Positions 57,001 to 64,000 of a DNA stretch of 64,000 bases are shown here, piece after piece. This DNA is from Cryoendolithus antarcticus (Eukaryota > Ascomycota > Dothideomycetes > Cladosporiales > Cladosporiaceae), in the NCBI GenBank assembly GCA_002077065.1, contig NAJO01000078.1:50650-114649 (forward strand). Reading direction: 5' to 3'. The translations under genes and the position numbers were made by a program. How positions within the stretch are numbered: position 1 is the first letter of the stretch; each line of letters opens with the position of its first letter. The notes below the pieces were generated by a model, which saw only the letters and a program-made list of their open reading frames with translations, searched no databases and was not told where the DNA came from.

Positions 57001-58392
57001 TTAGGCGCACGTTCCCCCATAACGCACCACGAGCATATACGTCCGCCTTCTCCGCTCTACCATGGAGCGACGTCTATAGTTGTTGCAAGAGCGAAACTTC
57101 TCAGTCATTATGCCTGCCTTTCATCCCCATATTGGCTCGAGCTTCAGATCAGAGGACACATCCACTCGCTTGTGCGCGTGTACGGTAGTTGAAGACCCTT
57201 GCTAACATGCAATACAGACATCCACCTCCGACCTCAGGTCTCCCAATACTCCCTTCACCTCCTCTCGGCAACGACTTACCAATTGATCCACTCTCTATCT
57301 TTACCCTACGCAGAAGCAGTCCTGAGCATGAAAGTTATGCCCCTCGAAGCTTCAGAGCTTACCCACCAGAACAAACCGTTCATCGTCATCGGCTCCGCAC
57401 AGCAACGCGGCGAAGACAGCCAGGCCAAGGGCGCTGTCTCGGTATTCGACATCTTGGACGTCGTGCCCGATCCTGAAGCTACGGAGTCAGGCCTCCAGCT
57501 CCATCTTGTCGCACGTGAAGAGCCTCGCGGCGCTGTCACGGCCGTCGAAAACTTCGCCGGCGGGCTGATAGGCACAGCTCAGGGTCAGAAGATCATGATC
57601 CGAGGTTTGAAGGAAGATGGATCTTGCCTACCCGTCGCATTTCTCGACGCACAATGCCAAATGGTGACGCTGAAGAGTCTTGGCTCCACTGGATTCTGGC
57701 TCGCAGGAGATATCTGGAAAGGCATTTGGTTCGGTGGATTCACGGAAGAGCCCTTCAAGCTTACTGTCCTGGGCAAGAGCCGTTCGAAGATGGAGGTCGT
57801 GTGTGCTGAATTCTTGCCTGCGAACGGGGATCTGTACGTCTTGGTCGTGGACACAGACATGGACCTTCACGTCTTGCAGTATGATCCTGAGAATCCCAAG
57901 TCGCTTTCGGGAATGCGGTTGTTGCATCGCTCGACCTTTCATCTTGGACATTGGCCGACGAGCATGACGCTTGTGCCTTCGACGCTCTCTCCCTTTGCTG
58001 AACAAACGTCGCTTACGAACGGACATTCATATGCCGAAGGCGATGTCCCGCTTCCACCTTCTCCGTTGCTACAGATCCTGATCACCACCCAGTCCGGCGC
58101 CCTTGGTCTCATCACGCCTCTCGACGAGCACACGTATCGACGCCTGGCAGCGCTAGAGTCGCACTTGACTTCTATACTTGAGCATGCGGCAGGTCTAAAC
58201 CCAAGAGACTACAGAGCGATTGACAGTGAAGGGTTTGGGGCTAGGGGCGTGATCGACGGCGGAATCGTACAGAGATTGTGGGACCTGGGTACGGCAAGGA
58301 GGAGTGAAGTCATTGGCAGAGCTGGGGGAGATGAGTGGGGTTTGCGGAGCGACTTGGAGATTATTGGAGGCGGAGGCTTGGGGTGGCTGTAA
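54050..58392 (+). CDS. CFT1: Cleavage and polyadenylation factor subunit Cft1/CPSF160
   Basis: CDS join(54050..56978, 57218..58392), 1367 aa. It is the largest scaffold subunit of the pre-mRNA 3'-end cleavage and polyadenylation complex, built of three WD-type beta-propellers. N-terminus MQCYTELLPPSAVTHAVALP and then SLLQVYKVR match the family start. Middle region has an acidic insert with a basic patch (SRKRSHAQM). The C-terminal CPSF_A domain follows the intron (VLSMKVMPLE; FIVIGSAQQRGED; KGAVSVFDI; GTAQGQKIMI). The intron is 239 nt, four times the usual size here, with GTAAGT donor, GCTAAC branch site and ATACAG acceptor. Confidence 0.95.
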
Positions 58393-58557
58393 GATATGTG
58401 ACTGTATAAAGGTGTGTCACCTTGCTGCCTTCGTCATGTATCTTGCATTAGTGAGCAAGCATATGGCTAGAGACGTTGCTGCCCATGCTCCGTCAACTGA
58501 GCGTCTCGGCGATGCCGAGCTCTATCTCGCCACCTCGTGGAAGCGCTCACGCTACGA

Positions 58558-59261
58558 CTACGGGCACTCGCTCACAAGATCCACCTCCTTGCAAATCGGC
58601 CCATACTTTGCCGTGGCTCCCCAGCCATAGTGCACCACGACGTCTTCATCGCTCACACCGTCTAAGTTGGTATGGTCGCACACTGTAATGTAGTCAGCAC
58701 CTTCAGATTCCTACCACCCCACGGAGTCAGGAGGAACTCACCAAAGAACCTCTCTTTCTTGCAAACTTGGCCTCCATCATTCGTAGTGCCCCAAGCTGGA
58801 CATCCAGCATACGCTACGACTTTTTTGCCCGCAATGCCGCACTCTCCAGATTCGCTGTGCTTCGCTACTAAGCTTATCGTGCGGCTGCCACAGCCATTTG
58901 TTGGCACGGGAGCGATGGTCTCTGGACTCCACAGCGCTTCGACCGGCAGATTCAGTCCCTTCTCCGCCGCCTGCGAGCCGTTCCAGAAGAGCAGCGCGGC
59001 ATCGGTGTTCCAGGATGGGGCTGTGAAGGCTACGGAGGCGGAGGAGATATCCGAGGTGAGTAGAGCGTAGGGCGTGGGGTTGAAGGCATTGAGGTAGCCT
59101 AGGGTGGTGTTTGTGAGGGTGCCTTCGAGGCGGAGGATGTAGGGTGCAGTGGCTTGGCGGGTTTGATTCGGGTAGTAGGAACAGTCTTGCTGGCGAGGCT
59201 GTAGGGGTGGGAGAGTAAGGACAAAGGGGAGAAAGATCGAGAGTACTGTGAGAGGTAGCAT
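58558..59261 (-). CDS. Small secreted cysteine-rich protein, function unknown
   Basis: CDS complement(58558..58682, 58742..59261), 214 aa, with a 59-nt intron (GTGAGT...TACAG). ATG 59261 opens a signal peptide (MLPLTVLSIFLPFVL), so I prefer it to an upstream in-frame codon at 59426. The mature part has eight cysteines, enough for four disulfides, and at least three N-glycosylation sites (NQT, NTT, NGS). Recognisable segments are LRLEGTLTNTTLGYLNAF, SLVAKHSESGECG and CDHTNLDGV. The spliced C-terminus ends SECP with a terminal-region Cys. I recognise no enzyme family. It could be an extracellular or effector-like protein. It converges with CFT1 165 bp away. Confidence 0.78.
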
Positions 59262-60359
59262 GATAGCGGCGTTGGTGAGGTTCGCGTGAAAGATTGCGAG
59301 GAAGTCAGTGATGTAAGGAAACCAGAGGTTGAGAATGACTGTAGAAAATATGTGCTCAGATGTAGCCTGCCTTGTCTGCTTCAAACGGAAGTCGCGGTGC
59401 ATTGCCATGCAGCAGGAACGCTTCACTACACCTCGGACCTCACCTCTCCGCCAACGTCTTACTTTTCGTCAACAATGATGGCATAGTGGGTATGGCATCC
59501 CTTGACGCAGGTCTTGTGGAGCGTGAAACTGAAGACCGTTGGGCGTTTCGGATGGTCTGAATTGCTGGACCCGAGTCTGTGGGACGTAACTTTGGGTGAG
59601 GGCGATTGCGAACAGCTCCCTTGTGGTAGTCCTTTCCGATGGCCTTGCGAAAAGGCTGGCTATATCGACTAGCCGATCCAGCATGAGATCAGCTGCAATG
59701 CGGTCACTGGCCAGAATCGGCATTATGGACAGTCGCACAAAGCATGTAGCATAGCGCTGCATTCCTTGCGGATCGATCCCCGCAGTCTTTCAGCTGCGGT
59801 CAACCTGGACTTTCGATAAGGTGATCTGGGATGCCTACAATCGGGTTATTCAGCACTGAGCATCGATCAAGCCGTCCCTTCTCGGCACTTTCGACGGTCG
59901 CGTGACCGACGAGAGTGAGCAGTTCAAGATGGGTCCAGACTTTGGACCAATATAAAAATGCGTCCCCGGATGGTTGCCGAAATCCAAGCTGCATCGCCCG
60001 CAGCATCGCAAACCCACTCCCACGTGTGGCAACGTCCGTGCCTTAGCCGCGTCAGCATGGCAAGCGCCACGCCGGCAGACCACGGGGCAATGAGACATGG
60101 AAGCGTGGATAATCGCCAACGTCAAGCGCTGGTGGTCGAAAAGTGAAGAGAGCAGGATATGTGGTCGGCCTCGAGTAGTCCGGCGGCAGGATTCGCGAGG
60201 CGGTGCTGCCACCCGCAGCCGGCACCAATGAGGTCACCAGCTGACCTCGAAAGCTCCCTCCACCTCCGCATAGGCATGCCGAGCCTTCCACCTACATGCG
60301 ACACATGACTTGTGCCCGCCTCCTCTTTGTCGTTAGAAGAAGGTATTAGTGATCCGAGA
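59262..60359. other. Intergenic up to the broken edge of the retroelement
   Basis: About 1.1 kb with a TATAAAA-like motif near 59950 and short unsupported frames. I find no second LTR copy here by eye, so the left edge of the transposon is undefined and part of this stretch may be element-derived. Confidence 0.45.
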
Positions 60360-61544
60360 CTAGCCTGGCTCTGCCGTAATCGTTCTCTTGCTCCTTCTGA
60401 TCTTCGCACACGACCAGCGACATAACGAAACTTCGGTCAGTCCCATTGGCATGACCAGGAATTCGTAGAGTCCGTATCGGGTGCGGAATGCGGTTTTCCA
60501 TTCTTCGCCTTCAGCCATTCGTATGCTGTAAAAGGCGTCTCGTAGATCGATCTTCGTGAACCAGTTTGCTCCGATGAGTCTGTCCTGAGACTCTTCGATG
60601 CTGGGTAGGGGGTATCGGTTCTTGATGGTGATGTCGTTCAGCTTCCGATAGTCCTGGACCAGTCTTAGTTTCCCGTTGGGCTTTGGAACGAACATGGTTG
60701 GTGCTCCGGCAGGGGATCTGGATTTGCGTATCCAGCCCTTGCCTTCCATCTTCTTCAACCATTCATCCATGCTCTGGAGTTCCTTTCCAGATTGCTGATA
60801 GAGAGGTCCCCATGGTGGCTCCTTGCCTGGTTGCAAGTCTATCCTGTGGTCCCATGGTTGATGCGTAGGTAGAGCGTCTGCTCCTTCCTCTTCCTGGAAG
60901 AGTCGCTGCCACTTGCGATATTCCTCAGGGATCTCTGGCGGTGCGTGAGTTCCACCCTTACTCCTAGTCGTAGGTTGACCTGACGGACCCGTGTCAGTGT
61001 CGGCTGGAGGCGAAGGTTGTTCTTCCTTCTGTGTCGGCTGGGATCGTCGTTGTGTGTCGTTGAATTCCCTAGTCTCATCTGCCGTCGAACGCCGTCGGCG
61101 TGCAGGTTTGCTGGTAACCACGCAGTTACAGTTGCTAAACGTGAGTACTCTTCTATTCCAGTTGATAGCTGGATTGTGTTCCCTCAACCAAGGCATTCCC
61201 AGGACGACGTCATGGCTGGCCATAGCCACGACATCTAGGGAGATGCTCTCGTGGTGCCGTTGATAGGATAGTCGGATAGGTACAGTTTCCCTATCGACAT
61301 CTGGTAGCGAGGAGCCGTCGACGGCGACTAGCTCGTACCCTGTATCTTTCTCTTGGGTTGCGATCCCGTATTGCTTGACCAATCGTTCGCTGATGAAGTT
61401 CCCGCCCGCGCCGGAATCTATCATGACGATTGTCGGTCTGTTGTCGACTGTGAATGGTATTGTGAGGACTGATGATGATGACTGAGCTTGAATGTTGTTG
61501 CACTCTCGTCGATCGCTCTTGTCGACGAGGTTTAGTCGTTTCCC
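60360..61544 (-). CDS. pol: Retrotransposon Pol fragment (protease and partial reverse transcriptase)
   Basis: The pol frame overlaps the gag end and is entered by -1 frameshift at 61538-61544. The aspartic protease has the motif VMIDSGAGGNFIS and a later VVLGMPWL. The linker is Arg/Ser/Thr/Pro-rich. Reverse transcriptase begins with WDHRIDLQPGKEPPWGPLY, then PNGKLRLVQDYRKLND, WFTKIDLRDAFYSIRM and LVMPMGL. After that the frame continues about 25 codons with unrelated sequence to a stop at 60360. The catalytic YxDD, RNase H and integrase are missing, so this copy cannot be autonomous. Confidence 0.88.
   Translation of the reverse strand, partial: GKRLNLVDKSDRRECNNIQAQSSSSVLTIPFTVDNRPTIVMIDSGAGGNFISERLVKQYGIATQEKDTGYELVAVDGSSLPDVDRETVPIRLSYQRHHESISLDVVAMASHDVVLGMPWLREHNPAINWNRRVLTFSNCNCVVTSKPARRRRSTADETREFNDTQRRSQPTQKEEQPSPPADTDTGPSGQPTTRSKGGTHAPPEIPEEYRKWQRLFQEEEGADALPTHQPWDHRIDLQPGKEPPWGPLYQQSGKELQSMDEWLKKMEGKGWIRKSRSPAGAPTMFVPKPNGKLRLVQDYRKLNDITIKNRYPLPSIEESQDRLIGANWFTKIDLRDAFYSIRMAEGEEWKTAFRTRYGLYEFLVMPMGLTEVSLCRWSCAKIRRSKRTITAEPG
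61505..61544 (-). promoter_or_regulatory. Programmed -1 ribosomal frameshift signal (gag-pol)
   Basis: The heptamer GGGAAAC (61538-61544, minus strand) sits in the gag frame as G GGA AAC, the canonical X XXY YYZ form, two codons before the gag stop. After 8 nt comes a perfect 8-bp inverted repeat, CTCGTCGA (61522-61529) and TCGACGAG (61505-61512), with a 9-nt loop. Slipping -1 enters the pol frame directly. Confidence 0.82.
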
Positions 61545-63547
61545 GATTCTTTGGTGATGAATCCGTACGCCTTGATGGCCTTGACGTAATTGTCTTCCCA
61601 GCCATTGGGCATGGGTTGCTTCGTGGCCATTGATCGCTGGCGTATGTGCATTAGAACCGTCCTGACTTGCACGCTTGTGGCGTCGGTAGCCAGAATCCGG
61701 GCGTGCGCTTCCTCCTGAAATTGCTGACATCGTCGATATCTGGTCTTGACGTCTGTCACATGCTGTCGTAGCGTTGCATTGACAAACGTTCCGTCTGGCA
61801 CCAGGTATCCTTCGGGTGAGAACACGCTTCCGAGTGGTGGCTGTTCCTTGACGAAACTCTTGAAGTCGTAGTCAATGTTCACCAAGTCGTTGTTCCAGAA
61901 CTCTGCTCGGATACGTTCGAGTAGAAGGTCGAAGTAGCTTGGGTGGACCTTGTGGTACCCATTGACGAGTGGGAATACGTGCTTGTGAGACGCCCGAAGT
62001 AGTTTAACAATGGCCTGGATTGGCCCTGCGTTTTCGGCGACGAACTGTATGTTCTCGGGCTGATGAGCAGAATAGTCGACCTCATCGTCGCTGTCGTCGT
62101 CTGACGCTTCAGGGGTGTGTCCGTGGTCTGATCCCGTGTCTGAGTCATCGACGTACTCTCGAGTGGCGTCGGGGTTCGGTAGGATTCCTAAGATCTGCTT
62201 GACGGGTTCGGGTCTAGCAAATGGCGTAGGGGGACGCTCGTAGTTGGTGTACTCGAATCGGTTCTTGCAGCCGGATTCGAACTTGACACTGTTCGCTTCT
62301 CGATTTGCAGTGTTGTAGTGGATGCGTTCGCCCTTGGCGTCGAGGAAGCAATTCGGCGGTGGGCAGCCGTCTTCGTCGAGCTCATTTGGTTCTTCGTAGG
62401 ATCCGTTTCGTGGGTAGTAGCCTGCGTCTATCTTCCCGCCTGCATGGATGGGGCAAGTGTCCTCATGACACGCCGTCCAGTGAAGGAGTCCATGGTCGGG
62501 CTGAGAAGTCTCGATCATGAGCGCTCCCGATTGGTACTGGGGCGTCTCAGGTTCGTTGTCGAGAAGAGCCGTCCCGAATAGGGAGCTCTTGTTGGTCTTC
62601 TGACGTGGCTGTCTGGTCATCATGTTAAACTGTACCTTCTCTCGTGGAAGGACAGCATTGAACTGCGTGCGCTGCACCGTGCCCTCTTTCTTGGGCGAGC
62701 GGCAGTTCCGGGCGATGTGCCCTACCTTGCTACAGTTGTAGCAGGTCAGTCCGGTAGTTTTGCCCTTTGGCTTGTTGGCAAACGATCGTCCCTTCTGGGT
62801 AGCGGAGAGGTCCATCGGGTCACCGCGGTCGTTACGATTGTTGCGACCGCGTGTGTTGCTGAAGTTTGTTGGATAGATGTTTCCGGTACGGGGGCGAAAG
62901 TCGCGTCGTTTCTCCATGGCTCGATCGTAGAGCTTGTCGTCTATGCGGATGGCCCGCTGAATGAGTTCCCCGAGAGCCTCGGGAGGCTTGTCGTGTCTCA
63001 TGAGCTCATCCTTGACGTTATCCTTGAGTCCCCTGTGGAACATGACCATGAGAGCATCATCGTCCCAGTCGGTGATCTGAGCATACTCCTGGAACTTAGC
63101 GGAGTAGTCAGAGGCAGAGGTGGTCTGTTGGATGTTCTGTATCTGTCGTATGGCGATAGATTTCTCGTTGGAGATGCCGAAGATGGCACGAAGTCCGATC
63201 TTGAACTTGACAAAGTATTCGAACATCGGGCGTTCGTCGTCGTCCAGAGTCCCATCGAGGTACTTGCGCAAGTATGGCTTGATCCAGTGTTGCGCTCGTC
63301 CTCGCATGAAGGAAGTGGCGAAGAGAACTTTCTTGTCTTCATCGACATCGCTGAAGATGAAGTAGAGTTCGACCTGGCTGATCCAGTCTTCAAGGGCGTT
63401 CCGGTCTCCGTGGAAGAAGTCCGGTTTGGCGACCTTGTTGTGTCCATGGGCCTGGTCGCTGTTGGTGGTTCTGGCAGAACGTCGTTGTCCTGATCCAGCC
63501 TCGCTAGGTGCGGGTGTACCTCGTCCAGTTCGGGTAGGGTCACTCAT
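61532..63547 (-). CDS. gag: Retrotransposon Gag
   Basis: 671 aa from ATG 63547 (MSDPTRTGRG); the frame stays open upstream but lies in the leader and LTR. The capsid-like region (about 40-230) includes FFHGDRNALEDWISQVELYF, MRGRAQHWIKPYLRKYL and FQEYAQITDWDDDALM. One CCHC zinc knuckle (CYNCSKVGHIARNC) follows a basic Arg/Asn/Gly stretch, typical of nucleocapsid. About 330 residues of acidic and polar sequence lie after the knuckle, longer than in many elements. The gag stop at 61532-61534 is three codons after the slippery site, and pol continues in the -1 frame. Confidence 0.92.
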   Translation of the reverse strand: MSDPTRTGRGTPAPSEAGSGQRRSARTTNSDQAHGHNKVAKPDFFHGDRNALEDWISQVELYFIFSDVDEDKKVLFATSFMRGRAQHWIKPYLRKYLDGTLDDDERPMFEYFVKFKIGLRAIFGISNEKSIAIRQIQNIQQTTSASDYSAKFQEYAQITDWDDDALMVMFHRGLKDNVKDELMRHDKPPEALGELIQRAIRIDDKLYDRAMEKRRDFRPRTGNIYPTNFSNTRGRNNRNDRGDPMDLSATQKGRSFANKPKGKTTGLTCYNCSKVGHIARNCRSPKKEGTVQRTQFNAVLPREKVQFNMMTRQPRQKTNKSSLFGTALLDNEPETPQYQSGALMIETSQPDHGLLHWTACHEDTCPIHAGGKIDAGYYPRNGSYEEPNELDEDGCPPPNCFLDAKGERIHYNTANREANSVKFESGCKNRFEYTNYERPPTPFARPEPVKQILGILPNPDATREYVDDSDTGSDHGHTPEASDDDSDDEVDYSAHQPENIQFVAENAGPIQAIVKLLRASHKHVFPLVNGYHKVHPSYFDLLLERIRAEFWNNDLVNIDYDFKSFVKEQPPLGSVFSPEGYLVPDGTFVNATLRQHVTDVKTRYRRCQQFQEEAHARILATDATSVQVRTVLMHIRQRSMATKQPMPNGWEDNYVKAIKAYGFITKESGND

Positions 63548-63554
63548 CTTGAGG

Positions 63555-63562
63555 GTGTTCAA
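63555..63562 (-). other. Candidate self-priming binding site
   Basis: Three nt after the LTR end the minus strand reads TTGAACAC. It is complementary to GTGTTCAA at 63714-63721, near the predicted transcript start. This is the arrangement of Tf1-type self-primed elements. Only 8 bp match, so it is tentative. Confidence 0.4.
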
Positions 63563-63747
63563 AGTTGTTACGACAGAGTCGTAAGTGACAAGGGTCAGAG
63601 TATTCTTTAGAGAGTGAAGTCGAGCTGGAGTACAGAGGGCTAGGCGAGGGATGCTAACAGAATGCACAAGTGGCCTGGGAGAATGATTCCAATCAGTCAC
63701 TATGAACAATGAGTTGAACACGAGAGATGCAGAAGGCACTCTCGCTC

Positions 63748-63763
63748 GCTATATACCTATAAG
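63748..63763 (-). promoter_or_regulatory. TATA-like element inside the LTR
   Basis: On the minus strand the stretch reads TTATAGGTATATAG, the best TATA candidate in the LTR. A start about 30 nt downstream would fall near 63721. Confidence 0.5.
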
Positions 63764-63803
63764 AGTCGTCCATGATCAAGTGTGATCAGTGTAAGACAGA
63801 GCA

Positions 63804-63850
63804 GGAGAGCAACAGAGCGCTCTGTCTGCTCTGTTGGCCTGTTGCTCTCC
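63804..63850. repeat. Inverted repeat in LTR U3
   Basis: Perfect 12-bp arms GGAGAGCAACAG (63804-63815) and CTGTTGCTCTCC (63839-63850) flank a 23-bp spacer. The left arm overlaps a second perfect palindrome, CAGAGCGCTCTG (63813-63824). CAACAGAGC-like words recur nearby. Confidence 0.8.
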
Positions 63851-64000
63851 CATGTTCTGTTGCCAAGGACAGAGCGACGGAGCAGCGACCTGGTCTGCGT
63901 GCTCTGTTGATCTGTTGCCAAGGCTGTGTCACGTGATGTAGCCGTGCGACAAGGTGCGCCCTGAGGCGTTTCCTTCGTCCCGCGGAACGTGACCGTAACA

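Larger units (their letters stand above)
60360..64000 (-). mobile_element. Ty3/gypsy-type LTR retrotransposon, truncated in pol
   Basis: The order on the minus strand is LTR (64000 to 63566), a very short leader, gag, then protease and part of reverse transcriptase. The pol frame reads as normal Ty3 reverse transcriptase up to LVMPMGL near 60440 and then loses homology before the YxDD box; RNase H, integrase and the second LTR are absent. Frames before the break are uninterrupted, so there is little sign of repeat-induced point mutation. The deletion or rearrangement on the left side is seen directly; its cause is not. Confidence 0.88.
63566..64000 (-). repeat. 5' LTR of the retrotransposon
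   Basis: A 435-bp segment with perfect 7-bp inverted termini TGTTACG...CGTAACA, directly preceding gag. It has TG...CA ends and internal TATA-like sequence. The outer end coincides with the window end, so the boundary and target-site duplication cannot be checked. No partner LTR lies in the window. Confidence 0.6.

Noticed and set aside
59950..60146. TATAAAA followed by a 62-codon frame starting ATGCGTCCC
   Set aside because: Short, no motif, no splice partner; may be remnant sequence at the retroelement edge.
1..64000. CRISPR array, rRNA operon or secondary-metabolite cluster
   Set aside because: Looked for regular spaced repeats, rRNA-like blocks and PKS/NRPS/terpene genes; none is present.

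Overview
The window is nuclear DNA of a filamentous ascomycete. Genes are single-copy eukaryotic types on both strands, introns are mostly 48-60 nt with GT...AG ends and CTAAC/CTGAC-like branch sites, and the sequence is moderately GC-rich with short intergenic gaps. The protein set (DUF2406 protein, SesB-like NLR, cytochrome b5-fused fumarate reductase, VMA21, Fun30) suggests Dothideomycetes, possibly Mycosphaerellales/Capnodiales. That placement is inference from protein style and no search was run. All exon coordinates were worked out by hand from reading frames and splice consensus.

Layout, left to right. 1-18.8 kb: 5' part of an IQ-motif protein, a GCK/Ste20-type kinase, a small basic Pro/Ala/Lys-rich protein, alanyl-tRNA synthetase with an upstream open extension that lacks ATG, a conserved unknown, two tandem BTB paralogues, a protein built of about 23 pentapeptide repeats, and a Caf120/Skg3-like PH protein. 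19.9-33.2 kb: a BAH-PHD protein, an epimerase-like dehydrogenase, a secreted GH16 glucanase, U2AF large subunit, dUTPase, a metallo-beta-lactamase-fold protein with a zinc-ribbon start, and the t-SNARE Sec9. 33.3-38.3 kb: an accessory-looking pocket with an NLR (alpha/beta hydrolase, NB-ARC, TPR) whose 5' end does not join in one frame, beside a DUF6601-like membrane-protein gene carrying two in-frame stops. 39.5-59.3 kb: DUF2406 protein, VMA21, Fun30 remodeller, calnexin, fumarate reductase-cytochrome b5, LMBD1-like membrane protein, CFT1/CPSF160 and a small secreted cysteine-rich protein. 60.4-64.0 kb: a Ty3/gypsy-type retrotransposon on the minus strand with one LTR, an intact gag and a pol that loses homology inside reverse transcriptase.

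The genes form no pathway or biosynthetic cluster. Most are housekeeping: translation (AlaRS), pre-mRNA splicing and 3' processing (U2AF, CFT1), chromatin (Fun30, BAH-PHD), secretory pathway and vacuole (Sec9, calnexin, VMA21, LMBD1-like), nucleotide pool (dUTPase) and redox (fumarate reductase). Several pairs are divergent with a shared promoter (MBL/SEC9, VMA21/FUN30, LMBD1/CFT1) and others converge with under 200 bp between them (SEC9/NLR, CFT1/secreted protein).

The most unusual items are the pentapeptide-repeat protein at 13785-14573; the retroelement gag-pol junction, with a GGGAAAC slippery site 8 nt before a perfect 8-bp hairpin; a possible self-priming arrangement in the same element; the non-AUG mitochondrial extension of AlaRS; the broken NLR/DUF6601 pocket; and the tandem BTB paralogues with a shared Cys/His tail.
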